Source of the DNA: Nocardia sp. CNY236
Lineage (GTDB): Bacteria; Actinomycetota; Actinomycetes; Mycobacteriales; Mycobacteriaceae
DNA: 64,000 nt
NCBI RefSeq assembly: GCF_000482385.1
Contig: NZ_AXVD01000007.1
Location: forward strand, 62,001-126,000
Reading direction: 5' to 3'
The notes beneath the pieces are model-generated. The model was not told where the DNA came from, made no database searches, and saw only the letters and a list, made by a program, of their open reading frames with translations. The position numbers were made by a program, and so were the translations under genes. Shown here piece after piece: positions 48,031 to 63,000 of this stretch. How positions within the stretch are numbered: position 1 is the stretch's first letter; each line of letters begins with the position of its first letter.

Positions 48031-51000
48031 GGTCGGGTGCGCGCCGCCAACGGTGCCCGAACACTGCGGTCGAAGGTGGCCAGCCGTGCGGCGAGCTCGG
48101 CAACAGTCGAGGTTTCGAACAGATCCCGCACTCCGATACGCACACCGAGTGCGGTGCTCAGCTGTGCGCTGGCTCGGGTCGCGGACAACGAATTGCCACC
48201 GAGGTCGAAGAATCCGTCGGTCGCCCCGACTCGGTCGATACCCAAGACCGCGCCGAACACTTCCGCGACTCGATGCTCTGTCTCGGTGCTGGGGGCGACC
48301 CACTCCCGCCCGGACGAAAAGTCCGGGGCCGGAAGCGCCAGTCGATCGAGCTTGCCGGTTCTGGTGAGAGGCAGTTCGGTCAACATCACGCAGACGTCGG
48401 GCACCATGTAGCTGGGCAGACGCAGCCTGGTGGCTGCCAGGACCGCACCCGGCTCCACCTCCTCGGAACCGACGAGATAGCCGACCAGCCGGTCGACGCC
48501 ACTGGCGTCTGCCCGCACGACGACGACCGCGTGCTGCACTCCGGGCTGATCGGCCAGAACGGCTTCGATCTCACTGAGTTCGATGCGTTGGCCACGGATC
48601 TTGACCTGGAAGTCACCGCGCCCGAGGCACTCCAGCGCATACTCGGGTGTCCAGCGCGCCAGGTCTCCGGTGCGATACATCCTCGATCCGGCCGCGCCGA
48701 ACGGACACGCCACGAATGCGCTCGCGGTCGTCGCTGGGCGGTTCACATACCCGCGCGCCAGTTGCACGCCCGCGAGGTACAGCTCCCCCACCACACCGAC
48801 CGGTACCGGCTGCAGCCAGGCATCCAACACAACCGCTGCGACGCCACCCATCGGACCCCCGATCGTGACGAGCCCGTCGGCGGAAAGGGGATCACTGATC
48901 GTGGCCAAGATCGTCGTTTCGGTCGGCCCGTAGACATTGTGCAGCTGCCGACCCGGTGCCCACGCGGAAGTGGCCTCCGGCGTGACCATCTCACCCCCCA
49001 CCATCAGCACCCGCACCGAATCCAGACCTTCCGGCGACATGGTCGCCAACACACTCGGGGTCATGACCGCATGTGACACTCGTTGCTGCCGAATCAGTTC
49101 CGCCAGCTGCGGACCGCCGAACACGTCCCGCGGTGCCATCACCAACACCGCGCCATTCGAATGGGCCAACAGCACCTCGCAGAGGATGACATCGAACCCG
49201 GGTGCGGACACATGCAGTACGCGTGAGTTCTCATCGACGGCGAATCGGTCACGTTCCACAGCCGCGAAATTCGCCAACCCCTCGTGGGTCACCGCGACAC
49301 CCTTCGGGGTGCCCGTCGACCCCGAGGTGTAGACCACGTAGGCCGTGTCCGCGACATGCGATTTCCGTGTACGATCCTCGTCGGTCAGCGGGGCCGCCGA
49401 TCGGGACTCCATTGCGAGCCGAGTGTCCGGATCATCGAACACCACCAGCCGGACCGGCTCCGGAAGCATCGTCCGCATCGCGTCGACAGTGACCACGACA
49501 CGTACATCGCAATCATCGATCATATGCGCGATCCGCTCGGCTGGATTTCGCGGATCGACCAGCACGAACGCCGCGCCGGTCTTGGTCACTGCCCAGATTG
49601 CCACCACGAACTCGACCGACCGTGCCATCACCATCGCGACCTGCTCGCCCGGGCCTGCGCCATACTCGATCAGCTGGCGCGCGACCTGATTGGACCAGGC
49701 ATCGAGCTCGGTGTAAAGAATCGTGTCGGTGCCGGACACGATCGCTGCCGCATCGGGATGCGCTGCCGCACCAGCGGACAGCAACTCTGCCAGCAGGCGC
49801 GCCGGCTCGGCCCGACCGCCCGAGGCCGGCGCCAGAGCACGCCGCTCATCGACCGACAGAAGATCCACTTCACCCAAGCGCGTCTGCGGAGCGTCCAGGA
49901 TCGCGCGCAGCACCATGCTCAGGCGAGCGGCGAGTCCAGCTGCGATCTGTTCCTCGACCCGAGCCCGCTGGTAGCGGATCCGGACGTGCAACCGGTCGGT
50001 CTGGTGGGCTTGCACGGTGATCGGGTAGTGCGCCGCATCGCTGCCCTGCGCCGACATCACCCGCATACCATCGATGTCGGCATCGCCGAGACCGCTGCTG
50101 TCGACGGGATAGGACTCGAAGACGACGAGCGTGTCGAACAGGGGGGCAGCCTCTACCAGCGACATGATCTTCGACAGTTCGATGTGGTGATGGTCGAGCA
50201 TGCGCGTGTTGTTCGCCTGCATGTGCTGCAACGCCTCGGCGATGGTCCAGTTCTTGTGCACCTGCGCCGCGACCGGGATCGTATTGATGAACAATCCGAT
50301 CATCGATTCCACGCCCGGCAGTTCCGGCGGACGCCCGGAGACGGTGCTGCCGAACACGACACGTTCGACACCGAGCAGATTCCCCAAGACCACCGCCCAG
50401 GCGAACTGCACGACGGTCGCCATGGTGACCGCCTGCTCCCGCGCATAGCGTGCCAGTTCGGCCGTGCTCGCGGGATCGAGCACCACCTCCACATCGACCG
50501 GGATGTCCGCTGTGGTGGCGGTTCGCGTGTCGGCGACCAATGTCGGTTCGGTGACCTCGCACAGCGCGTCGCGCCATACCTCGACCCCGACGGACGATTC
50601 GTGTCCAGCCAGCCACTGCATGTACGTGCGGTAGGACGGTATCGCGGGCAACGACTCTGCGCGTGCGCGCACCGCGTACAGGCCGATCAGATCGCGCCAC
50701 AGCAAAGGCAGCGACCAACCATCCAGCAGCAAGTGGTGGGCAGTGAGTACCAGACGGTATTCGTGTGGCGCCACATCGACGAACAGGAACCTCAGCAGCG
50801 GAGGGTCGGCCGGATCGAACGAAATCGCCCGTTCGGCCGCGAGCAGTTCCTCCAATGTTCCCGCATCGCCACCCAGATCGACGCTGCGCCATGGGATGAC
50901 CACGTCGGCGGGAACGACCTGCGCCGCGCCGCCGTCGGCTGTGCGGACGAACGCGGCGCGCAGATTGGGATGTCGTTGCAGCAGAGCCGCCGCCGACCGC

Positions 51001-54000
51001 TCGAGTCGCTGCTCGTCGACCTCTCCGGACAGGGCGAGCACCGATTGCGCGGTATAGACATCGAGTTCGCCCGAGGCGAATTCGATATGGAACAACAACC
51101 CGGTCTGCAACGGCGCCAACGACCACACGTCGTCGAGCGACCCGTACCGGTCGGTGAAGGTATCCAGTTCGGACTGGTCGACATCGGAATGAGCGATGTC
51201 GGCGCACGACAATCCCCAGTCGCCTTCTGCGTCGGCGGCAGTCGCGATTTCGGTCAGTGCCCCGACCCATTCGTCGACGAGTTCGGCCACGTCGGCGTGA
51301 TCGAGCAAGCGAGAGGCATAGCCGACATGCGCCGACAGTCGAGGCCCGCTCGCGCCGTCCACGACGATCACATCGATGGTGATCGGCGCGGCCACGGGCA
51401 TGTCCGGATCGAATGCGGCGTGCCGGTCGAGTTGCTCATCGGTCGGCATCCACGCCAGACCGGACAAGGTGGTGAGATCCACGCCGACGCGCCCCAGATT
51501 GTTGAAACCGATCTGCGGCTCCGGGAGGGCGGCCAGCCGGTCGGCTGTGCCGCTGTTCAGATAGCGCAGCAGACCGTAGCCGATGCCTTTGTCGGGGATG
51601 GACCGCAACTGGTCCTTGACCGACTTCACCACCGCGCGCACGTTCGTTGCGTCGATCCCGCTGAGGTCCAGCGCCACCGGATAGGTGTTGGTGAACCATC
51701 CCACGGTGCGCGACAGGTCGGCTCCTTCGATGATCTGCTCGGCGCGTCCGTGACCCTCCATCAGGATCTTCACCCCCGCCGGTGCATCACCGCGCCGGGC
51801 GCGCCACCGGGTCGTCGCCATGGTCAGACCGGCCAACAGCGCATCGTCGACACTGCCGCGCATCGCCGAGGGCACCGATTCGAGCAGCGCCGCGGTCACC
51901 TCCTGCGGGAGGGTGACCACCAGCTGCCGCACCGTCGACTGGGTGTCGACGGCAGGGTCCAACGCCGTGTGGCCGAGCAGGGGATCGGCCGCCGCACCCA
52001 TGCGATGCCACAGCTCGAACTCTCCGGCGCGAATCGCCGCGGCATCGGACAAGGCGTGTGCCCATCGCCGCATGGACGTTCCCTGCGCCGGCAACTCCAC
52101 GGGGCGTTGCTGGGTCACCTGCTGCCAGGCAGCTGCGAAATCGGGAATCAAGATCCGCCAGGACACTGCATCCACGGCCAGGTGGTGGATCACGATCAGT
52201 GCGCGCCCCTCGGCGTCGACGCCGGATTCGGGAAGCAGGCACACCACCCGCACCATCTGGCCTTCGGAGGGATCGAGACCATCCGCGGCCGCGGCCAGGG
52301 CAGCGTTCAGGACTGCAGAGAAACCCGCGCTGTCCGGAGTGTCGCGCGCTCCGAACGTGCGAGTCAGGACGGAATTCGCAGCCAGGTCGGAGTGAGCGGG
52401 TAGCACTTCCAGTCGCTGCTCGCGCAGTCGCGAGCGCAGCATATCGTGCTGCTCGAGCACCGCGTGCACCGTGGCGATCACACGATCGACCTGCGCGTCA
52501 CCCGGTAGACGCACCACCGTGGACTGGGCGAAGCGTGGCGCGGCACCCAGTCGCTCGGTGAACCAGGTGACCACTGGCGTGCTGGGGATCTCCCCCACTC
52601 CGCCCCCGGGCAATTCCGGCAGCGACACGCGGTCGGTTCCCCGAGCCACGCGGGCCAGTGCGCGAACGGTCTTGTGCTCGAAGATATCCCGGCCTGTCAG
52701 GACTACCCCCGACGCCTTCAGCCGGGAGGCCAGCTGGATCGCCAGAATGGAGTCGCCCCCGAGGGCGAAGAACGAGCGCGTCACGCCCACCGACGGCAAT
52801 CCCAGCACATCCGCGAAGGCGGCCGCGATGGTGCGCTCCGCATCGGTGGAGGCGGTGACGGCCTGCTCGTCGTCTGTCCCGAAGACCGGTTCCGGCAACG
52901 CTTTCCGATCGAGCTTGCCGGTCGCGGTGATCGGCATACGGTCCAGCACGGTGATCGACGACGGCACCATGTGGGCGGGCAATGCGGTTGCGGCGTGTTC
53001 GAGCACGTCGGTGGTGTCGACGACCGTGTCCGTCGCAGGCACGACGTAGGCGGCCAGCGCCGGTTGTCCGTCGGGCCGGTTGCGCGGAACGGTCACCACC
53101 GCGGCCACCGCCGGGTGCGTGGTCAGCACGGCTTCGATCTCGCCGAGTTCGATGCGCTGGCCACGTATCTTGACCTGGAAGTCGACGCGACCGAGGTATT
53201 CCAGCGCGTACTGCGGAGTCCATCGGACGATGTCCCCGGTGCGGTACATCCGGGCGCCTTGCGCGCCGTAGGGAGCGGCCACGAACGACGCCGCGGTCGT
53301 CACCGGCCGATTCAGGTAGCCGCGGGCCAGCACCGGACCCGAAAGGTACAGCTCCCCCGCAACACCGACCGGCACCGGGCGTAATCTCGCGTCCAGGACC
53401 ACGGCATCCACGCCAGGGTTCGGGCCGCCGATGGTGATCGGGTCACCAGCCGACACCGGATCGCTCATCGTGGTCACGATCGTTGTCTCGGTGGGGCCGT
53501 AGATATTGTGCAGGTCCCGTCCGGGCGACCAGGTATCGATCAGTTCCGCAGGAACCGTCTCCCCGCCGGTCAGCAGCACTCGCAGCGAATCCATCCCGGC
53601 CGGTGACATCGTTGCCAGCACACTCGGGGTCAGGAAGGCGTGCGTCACCTGCTGGGATGCGATCAACCCCGACAGTTCGGGGCCGGCGAACACATCTGGC
53701 GGCGCCACTACCAGAGCCGCACTCGCCGTGTGTGCCATCAATGCCTCGAGCAGGACGGCGTCGAAGGCGGGCGCCGCCACATGCAGCACACGCGAGGCGG
53801 TGGTCAGGTGGTAGCGCGCGCCGAGTTCGGCCGCGAATCCCGCCAAACCTTCGTGGGTGACCACGACGCCTTTCGGTGTGCCGGTCGACCCGGAGGTATA
53901 GATCAGATACGCCGCCTGCGCGACCCGCAGTGTGCGGCCACGGTCGGTGTCGGTGATCGCGCGGTGGGGCTGCGCCTCGACCTCGGTGACGATGTCCGGG

Positions 54001-57000
54001 TCGTCCAGCGCCAGCCACCGAATACTGCTGGGCAACGGGGCGCGAGCGGACAGGAACGTGAGACCGAGTTCGACACCCGAGTCGCTCACCATGTGCGCAA
54101 TCCGCTCGGCGGGATACCGCAGATCGACCGGAACGAACGTGGCGCCGGTCTTCGCGATCGCCCACAAAGCGATGTGATAGTCGACCGACCGTGGCGCGGC
54201 CAGCGCGACACGTGTTCCTGGCCGTGCTCCGGCATCGAGCAAATAGTGGGCCAGTCGGTTGGCGCGTCGGTCGAGTTCGCCGTAGGAGAGCGTCTCGGTT
54301 TGCCCGATCAGAGCTACTGCCGACGGGTCCGCGGCAACGGCAGCCGCCAACAGGTCCGGCAGCGCGCACGCTCGTGTGGGTGGGCCTCCCCGGGCCGGGA
54401 CCAGGCGTTCGGTCTCTTCGGCGCTCAGCAGGCCGACAGCTCCGATCGGCCGCGTCGGATCGATTGTCAGAGCCTCGAGGACTCGAACGAACCGATCACT
54501 CACCATCCGAGCGGTTGTTTCCACGAAAATATCTGTGGCATAGATGATCTCGCCGTCGATTCCGGCTGGCCGGCTAGCATCGAAGCGTTCGGTCAGCAAC
54601 ATGGTGAGATCGGACTTGGCCTGGGCAATGCCCGGGTCGAGTAGTTCGATACCGATGCCGGGCAACTCGAAACGAGCCGCTGGTGTGTTCTGCAGCCCGA
54701 ACATCACCCGGTACAGCGGCGAGTCGGCCGTCGACTGCGGACGATCGAGAATCTCGACGAGCCGTTCGTAGGGCAGGTCCGGGTGTGCGAGCGCGTCCAA
54801 GTCGACATCGCGTACGTCGCTCAGCAGTTGCTGGAACGAGCGTTCGGGGTGAACCCGGGTACGCAAGACCACTGTGTTGACGAACATGCCGACCAATTCG
54901 TCCAACTCCGGCCTGCCGCGACCGGCGACCGCTGTACCGATCGAGACATCGTCACCGTGCGTGGTGCGCGCCATCAGGATCGCCAGCGCTGCATGCAACA
55001 CGACGAACACGGTGACACCCTCGCGGTGTGCCAGCCGCACGATGTCGTCGTGCAATCGCGCCGGCAGCTCGACGCGAACGGCGGCGCCGGCCATCGACAT
55101 CGTGGTCGGCCGAGGCCGGTCGCTCGGCAGCGCAGGCACTTCTGGCGCATCGCCGAGAACCTCGGTCCAGTATTCGATCTGCCGAGCGATCGGTGAGGTC
55201 GGGTCCTCCTCGGAGCCCAGCGTGTCCGCTTGCCACATCGCATAGTCGGCATACTGGATTTCCAGAGGTTGCCACTGCGGCGCCCGACCGCGCACTCGAG
55301 CGCCATAGGCGGAGAACACATCTCGTGCGAGCGGAGACATCGACGATCCGTCGGCCGCAATGTGGTGGACCACCAGCACCAGGACATGGTCATCGGTCGG
55401 CGTGCGATACAACCGCACCCGCACGGGCACCGATTGCGTGACATCGAATCCTGTCTCGACGACGACTCGGACCCGGTCGGCCAGATCCGCTTCGTCGCAC
55501 ACCGGCTCCGCGGCGAACACCACATCCGCGGTTGCGTGCATGTCATCGTGCACGATCTGGCACGGTGTGCCGTCGATCATCGGGTAGGTCGTCCGCAGCG
55601 GCTCGTGCCGGGCCACCACGTCCAGGAACGCTTCCCGCAGCGCCGTGATGTTCACCGCTCCGGTCAATCGGGCGGCGAAACTGATGTTGTATGCCGCCGA
55701 ACTCGGGTCGAGCTGATTGAGATACCACATCCGCCGTTGCGCCGCCGCCAGGGGAATCGTTGCCGGGCGGGGGCGGGGCGACAGCGGTACGTCCTCGGTC
55801 CGGGTGCGTGCGGCGACTCGCTCGGCCAATGCGGCGATCGTGGGCGCATCGAAGACATCCCGGATACCGATCTCGACACCGAGCGCTACTTGTGCGCGCG
55901 CCGCGATCCGGACGGCCGACAGCGAGTTGACGCCGACTTCGAAAAGGTTCGCCACGACACTGACTCGGTCCACTCCGGTGAGCTCCGCGACCACACGCGC
56001 GAGCACCGCCTCGCGGTCGGTTCGTGGTGAGACGAAGGTCTGACCACCGTCGAATACCGGGCGGGGCAGCGCAGCCCGATCGAGCTTGCCGTTGGCGGTG
56101 AGTGGCATCGTGTCGAGTATCTGCACACTGTCGGGAACCAGGTAGGCCGGCAAGGTCGCGGCGAGTTGGTCGCGAAGTGCCCGCGCGTCGACCACCGCGC
56201 CTGCGACCGGCGTCGCGTAGGCGTGGATTCGGTCCGATGTGGCGAGCACGACCGCCCGCGCGACCTGTTCGATCGCCTGCAGCGCCGCTTCGATGTCGCC
56301 CGGCTCCACCCGCTGACCACGCACCTTCACCTGCAAGTCTGCGCGGCCCAGATATTCCAGCTCCCCCGACTTGCGCCAGCGCGCGAGATCGCCGGTGCGA
56401 TAGAGCCGCTCACCCGCCGCGCCGAACGGATGCGCGACGAAGGCGCAGCAGGTGAGGTCGGCACGCCCGTGATAGGCGCGCGCCACCTGTGCGCCCGAGA
56501 CGTACAGTTCACCGGCAACCCCGACCGGGACCGGTCGCAGGCGGGCATCGAGCACGAAGACCTGCATCCCGGAAACCGGCACGCCGATCGGCACCGAGGC
56601 GAGGTTCGGCGCCCCCCGCCGGCACGGCGCCGCGGTGACGACCTCGGCCTCCGCTGGCCCATACCAGTTCACCAGCTCCGCGCTCGGGAACCTCGTTTCC
56701 GCGGCGTCCACGGTGTGTTGAGCCAGAGCTTCACCAGCCAGGAACACCCGTCGTAGCGACGACGCATCGGCCCCGTCCACAGCTTCCAGCAAAACCTCGA
56801 GCATCGAGGGGACGAAGTGCACGGTTGTGATGTGCATGTGCGCGATGACCTGTGTGATGTAGTGCGGATCGCGGTGCCCGCCCGGAGCGGCAACGACGAT
56901 CTGCGCTCCGGTCTGCAACGGCCAGAACAACTCCCAGATGGCGATGTCGAAGGTGATCGGCGTCTTGTGCAGCACCGCGTCGGACCGCCCGTGCGGCCAC

Positions 57001-60000
57001 TGGTGCTGCGCCCATGCCAGTTGGCTCGTCGTCGCGGCGTGGGTCAGGGCGACACCTTTGGGCACGCCGGTCGAACCCGAGGTGAACAAGATATAGGCGA
57101 CATTGTCCGGCCGCAGTGGACCCCGTCGGTGGGCGTCGGTGATCGGAGACTGCGACAGACCCGATGCGTCCACTCGATCCAGCCGAACGATCGGGAACGT
57201 ATCCGGCAGATCGTCACCGTCCGCGGCTGTCGTGAGCACCAGCAGCGGCTGTGCCACCGACAGCGCTCGAGCAATGCGGGCACTCGGATGCTCCGGGTCG
57301 ATCGGAACGAAGGCCGAGCCCGTCTTCACCACCGCGTACAGGGCGGTCACGAGTTCGACCGAGCGGCCGATGGCCACCGCCACCGCTGTCTCGGGCCCGG
57401 CGCCGCGGGCGATCAGCCAGCGAGCGAGCCGATTCACACGGGCATCGAACTCCTGGTAGGTCAGCGCCACACTGGTTTCGGGTTCTCGGATCGCCAGATC
57501 GTTCGGGGTGCGGGCAACCTGCGCATCGAACGCGTCGACGAGCGTTCGACCACCGCCGACACCGGCGCCGGTGTCGTTCCACTGGTGCAGCACCTGGTTC
57601 CGTTCGGCCGCATCGAGTAGATCGATCTCGCCGACAGCCATGTCGGCGTCGGCGGCGATCGCATCGAGGACCCGGACGAATTGTTCGGCCAGGCGCACCA
57701 CCGAGTCGTGATCGAAGACATCGGTGGCATAGGTGAGGCGCAAGGTCATACCGGTGGGCTCGTTGTGTATGCCGTGGCCCTCGGTCATCATGAGCAGCAG
57801 GTCGTAGATCGCGGCACTGTCACCCGGGTCCAGGTTCTCGACGGTGAGTCCCGGCAGTTCCACCTGCACCGGCGCCATGTTCTGATAGGCGAGCAACACC
57901 TGGAACAGTGGCGAATGCGAGGTGGAGCGCACCGGATCGAGCGCCTCGACGACATTTTCGAACGGGACCGTGGCGTGGTCGTAGGCCTCGACGTCGGTGC
58001 GCCGCACGTGCGTCAGCAGGTCCAGCACGGATTGATCCGGCCCGGGCCGAGTCCGCAGGACGAGAGTGTTCACGAACATCCCGACCAGACCGTCCAGCGT
58101 CCTATCGCCACGTCCGGCGTGTGGCACACCGATCGTGACGTCATCGCTGCCGGACAGCTTCGACAACAACACCGCCAATGCCGCGTGCACCACCATGAAC
58201 GTGGTCGCCCCGGCGCGCCGCGCCAGCGCTTCCGCCCGTCCCTGCAACTCGCCCGAGATCGTCATTTGGACAACAGCGCCGCGTTGGGACCGTTCGATCG
58301 GCCGTGGCCGATCGAACGGCAGGTCGATCCGGTCGGGTATGCCCGCGAGTCGAGTGCGCCAGTACGCGATATCGCGGGCCACAGGCGAGTGTGGGTCGTC
58401 CGCCGAGCCGAGCACATCGCGCTGCCAGAGCGCGTAATCCACGAACTGCACCGCCAGTGGCGCCCAATCCGGCCGGCTACCGCTCGACCGCGCCGCGTAG
58501 GCACTCATCAGGTCAGCAGCGAGCGGCGCCACCGAAAAGCCGTCACAGCTGATGTGATGCGCGGCCACCGCGATCGTCCATGCCGCGTCCGACAACTGGA
58601 ACAACACCGCACGCGTTGGCACACTCTTCGCCACATCGAAGCCGCTGCTGCAGAATTCGGCCAACCGCTGGGGCAGCTCCCGCTCGCCGATCGGTTGCGG
58701 CGTCAGATCGATCGTCGCGGTGACATCGGCTGCGTCCAGGACAACTTGTGTCGGGGTGCCGTCGATCGCCGGATAGATCGTACGCAGACTTTCGTGACGC
58801 TCGAGGACGTCTCCGACGGCGGCGGACAACGCCTCGAGATCGAGGTTTCCGTCCAGCCGCAGGGCCAACGGCACCACATATCCGGGTGCGTCCGGATCGA
58901 ACTGGTTGAGAAACCACATCCTCGTCTGCGCATGCGACAGCGGGATGTGCTCCGGCCGAGGTCTCGCCGCCGGAGCGGGCAGGTTCGGCACCGCGCGCAG
59001 TTGCCCGATGCGTGCGGCCAGGTCCGCGACCGTGGGCGCTTCGAAGATCACGCGAACGGGGATGGATGCGTCGACGACGTCGGCTATGCGGCTCAGTGCG
59101 CGCGCCGCGACGAGAGAATTCCCACCGAGGTCGAAGAAGTTGTCGTCCGCGCCGACCTGCGGCCGGCCGAGAAGCTCGCCGAACACGGTCGCGATGGCTT
59201 GCTCGGCGAGCCCGTGCGGCGCTCGATACCGCGGTGTGTCGACGACCGTGTCCGGCACGGGCAATGCCGCATAGTCCACCTTGCCGTTCGCGGTCAGCGG
59301 GATGGCCTCGATGTTCAACACCGACGTCGGCACCATGTAGGCGGGCAGCCGATCCAGGAGAAAACTGCGCACCTGTGTGGCATCGACAGTCTGCGAGGCC
59401 ACCACATAGGCGACCAGACGCGACACGTCTGCATCGCTTCGGGCCTGGACGACGGCCGCGTTCACCTGCGGGTGCGCGACCAATGCGGCCTCGATGTCAC
59501 CGAGTTCGATACGCAGGCCGCGAATCTTCACCTGGGTGTCGGACCGGCCGACGTAGCGCAGGTTCCCGTCGGTGTCCCACCGAACCAGGTCGCCGGTTCG
59601 GTACAGGCGAGAACCGTGTGCGCTGGAGAAGGGGTTCGCCACGAACGTGGTCGCGGTGAGACCGGGACGTTCGTGATAGCCCCGAGCCAGTTGAACACCA
59701 CCGAGATACAACTCGCCGGTCACGCCGACCGGCACGGGATGCAGTCGTGAATCCACGACGTGGACGGTCACGTTCGCCTCGGGCACGCCGATCGGCACAA
59801 CGGTCGCGTCAAGGGCCTCGACCCGGTGGGCGGTCACACTGACCGCGGCCTCGGTGGGGCCGTACAGATTGTCGATGCGCGCGCTGCTGAGTTCGCGCAA
59901 CCGGCGCACTGTTTCGATGGGAAGCGCCTCCCCGATACACAGCACCTGCCGCAGGTCGGGAAGCTCGCGTCCCGCGGCCACGTCGAGGAATGCCGACAGC

Positions 60001-63000
60001 AGGGAGGGAACAAAATCCGCTGTGGTCACGTGATGTTCGGCCATCGTCGCGACCACGGATTCGGGATCCGTGTGCGCGGTGGCGCCCGCGACGACCAGCG
60101 CGGCGCCGCAGGTCGGCGCGGAGAACAGTTCCCAGACAGACAAATCGAACGTCACCGGTGTCCGCAACATCATGACGTCATCGCCGCCGAGACGATAGTG
60201 GCTGTGCATCCAGCGCAGTTGATTCACCACTGCCGCATGCGATACAGCCACGCCTTTCGGTACTCCGGTCGAGCCGGAGGTATAGATCACATACGCCAGA
60301 TCGTCCGGCTTCGACTGTCGAATGCGATCGGCGTCGGTCAGCGGCGAAGGGTCGCGGTGTTCTGCGTCGAGTTCGTCGAGCGTCCACACCGGCACGTCGT
60401 CGGGTAGTGCGGGCTCGTCGGAGGGTCGGATCACCACCGCGCACGGCTGCGCGGCGCGGACAACGGCACGTATCCGATCGAGTGGGTGATCCGGATCCAA
60501 AGGCAGGTAAGCAGCACCCGCGGCATGAATGGCATACAGCGTGGTCAGCAGATCCACCGAACGGTGCATCGCCACGCCCACCAGGGTTTCCGGGCCGATG
60601 CCGCGCTCGATCAATGCTCGTGCGCGCGCATTGACTCGGGCCGCGAACTCGCGGTAGCGCAGCCGCCCACCGCTGTCGACGTCGAGCACCGCCGTGCTCT
60701 CCGGCGTCGCAGTCGCCTGTGCCGCGAACAAATCCGCGACCGTGGCCGACGCCGCCGGCACGACCGTCCCAGCGGCCCGTATGGCCAGTTCCCGAGCCTC
60801 CTGCGCGGACAGTAGATCGATGTCGCCGATGGCGCAGGTAGGGTCGGCGACCACCCCGCGCAGCAACGCCACGTAGCGATCGAATATCGAGACCACGGTC
60901 GCCTCGTCGAACAGGTCTGTCGCGTAGCCGAATTCGACCTCCATATCGCCCGGCTCGCCATCCGGTTCCAAGGTGTCGACGAGATTGAGGTGCAGGTCGT
61001 ATTTGGCGACGTTCGGATCGGCCATCTGCACCGAAACCGTCAGGCCTTCGAATTCCACGGTCGGGATTTCGATGTTCTGGAACGAGAAGCCCACTTGGGT
61101 CAGCGGTGCGTGTGCGGTCGACCGAGGCGGATTCAGCACCTCGACCAGCCGCTCGAACGGGATGTCGGCGTTCTCGAAGGCGGCCAGATCGGTTGCCCGG
61201 ACTTGGTCCACGATCTGAAGGAACGACGCACCGGGTTCGATGCGTGTCCGCAGCACCAAGGTGTTGACGAACATTCCCACCAGGCCATCCAGTCCGGGCT
61301 CGCCCCGACCGGCGATCGGAGTGCCGACCGCGATGTCGCCCGTTCCGGCAAGTCGGGCCAGAATCGCCGCGTACGCCCCATGCATCACCATGAAGACCGT
61401 TGCGTCGTGTCGCCGGGCGAGTGCGACCACCTTCCGATGGAGGTCCGCCGGCAGCCTTGCCGACACCGTCGCACCATGGAAGGACTGCGCGGCAGGTCGT
61501 GGACGATCCGTGGGAAGGTCGAGCACCTCCGGCAGTTCGGCGAGAGCCGCCACCCAGTGTTCGATCTGGGCAACGGCCCGACTGTGCGGATCGTTCTCGG
61601 TGCCGAGCAGAGCGTGTTGCCACAGAGCGTAGTCCGCGTATTGCACGGGCAACGGCGCCCAGCGCGGCGCTGCGCCCTGGACTCGCGCCTCGTAGGCGGT
61701 CATCAGGTCCGCGGCGAGTGGCGCGAGGGATGCGCCATCGAAGCTGATGTGATGGACCACGAGCACCAGGGTGTGCTCGTCGGGTGCGCTGCGCAGCAGG
61801 GTGATCCGAAACGGAAGCTGTGTCGTGACGTCGAACCCGGCTGTCACCTCGGTGTGGATTCGCGCCTCGATCTCGTTCGCCTCGATCGGCGCCAGCGGTG
61901 AGTGCGGCAATGCGGCGCCGACCGAGACGATCATCTGATGTGGCCCGGTGTCGCTGTCCGGGTAGACGGTGCGCAACGATTCGTGTCGGTCCAATACATC
62001 TGCGATCGTCGCGTGCATGGCGTCCACATCGAGATCGCCCGACATGCGCACGACCAGCGGGATGTTGTATATCGCCGAGCTCGTGTCGAACTGGTTGAGA
62101 AACCACATGCGAGCCTGTGCGGGCGACAAAGGAATCCGCTCCGGACGTTCTTGCGGTACCAGAGGGTGTCGTTCGGCCACATCAGCGGCGGCGAGGTGTT
62201 GGGCCAATGCCCCGATGGTCGGGGTCTCGAACAACGTGCGCAGTGGAACATCGACACCGAACGCGCCGCTCAGTTGTGCCGCCGCCCGAGTCGCCGACAG
62301 TGAGTTGCCGCCCAGCGCGAAGAAACTGTCGAGTATGCCGACACGTTCGATGCCCAGCACCTGCCCACAGACGTCGGCGACGATCTGTTCGGTAGGGGTT
62401 CGCGGCGCAACGAATTCGGCGGCCGGGGCGAACTCCGGCGTCGGCAACGCTGCCCGGTCCACCTTGCCCACCGACGACAGCGGGAGCTCGTCGAGCACCG
62501 ACACGGCATCGGGAACCATGTGCGACGGAAGTCGTTGCGCGGCAAAGGTCACCAATTCCACGGTGTCCACAACGCCATCCGCGGGCGTCACGTATGCCGC
62601 CAGCCGTGCACCACTGTCGGTGGTCACACCGACCACCACGGCCGTCGCCACAGTGGGATGAGCGGCCAGGACGGCCTCGATTTCGCCGAGTTCGATCCGT
62701 TGACCGCGAATCTTGACCTGGAAGTCGGTCCGTCCGAGATATTCCAGAGTGTGCTCCGTGGTCCAGCGCGCCAGGTCACCGGTGCCGTACATGCGCGTAC
62801 CGGCCGGACCGTAGGGGTTGGCGACGAACCGGACGGCTGTCGAATCGGGCCGGTTGAGGTAGCCCCGAGCCAATTGCATGCCGGAGACGTACAACTGCCC
62901 GGTCACTCCGACCGGTACCGGCCGCAGACAAGCATCCAACACGACAGCATCGACACCACGAATCGGGCCGCCGATCGTGACCGGCTCCCCGGCGAACAGT

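Noticed and set aside
49284..52403. Very long open frames antisense to the NRPS gene (for example 49284-52403, 46767-49076 and 57681-59750 on the plus strand)
   Set aside because: They mirror the GC-rich codon structure of the NRPS, have no recognisable domains and consist of low-complexity Arg/Gln/His-rich sequence.
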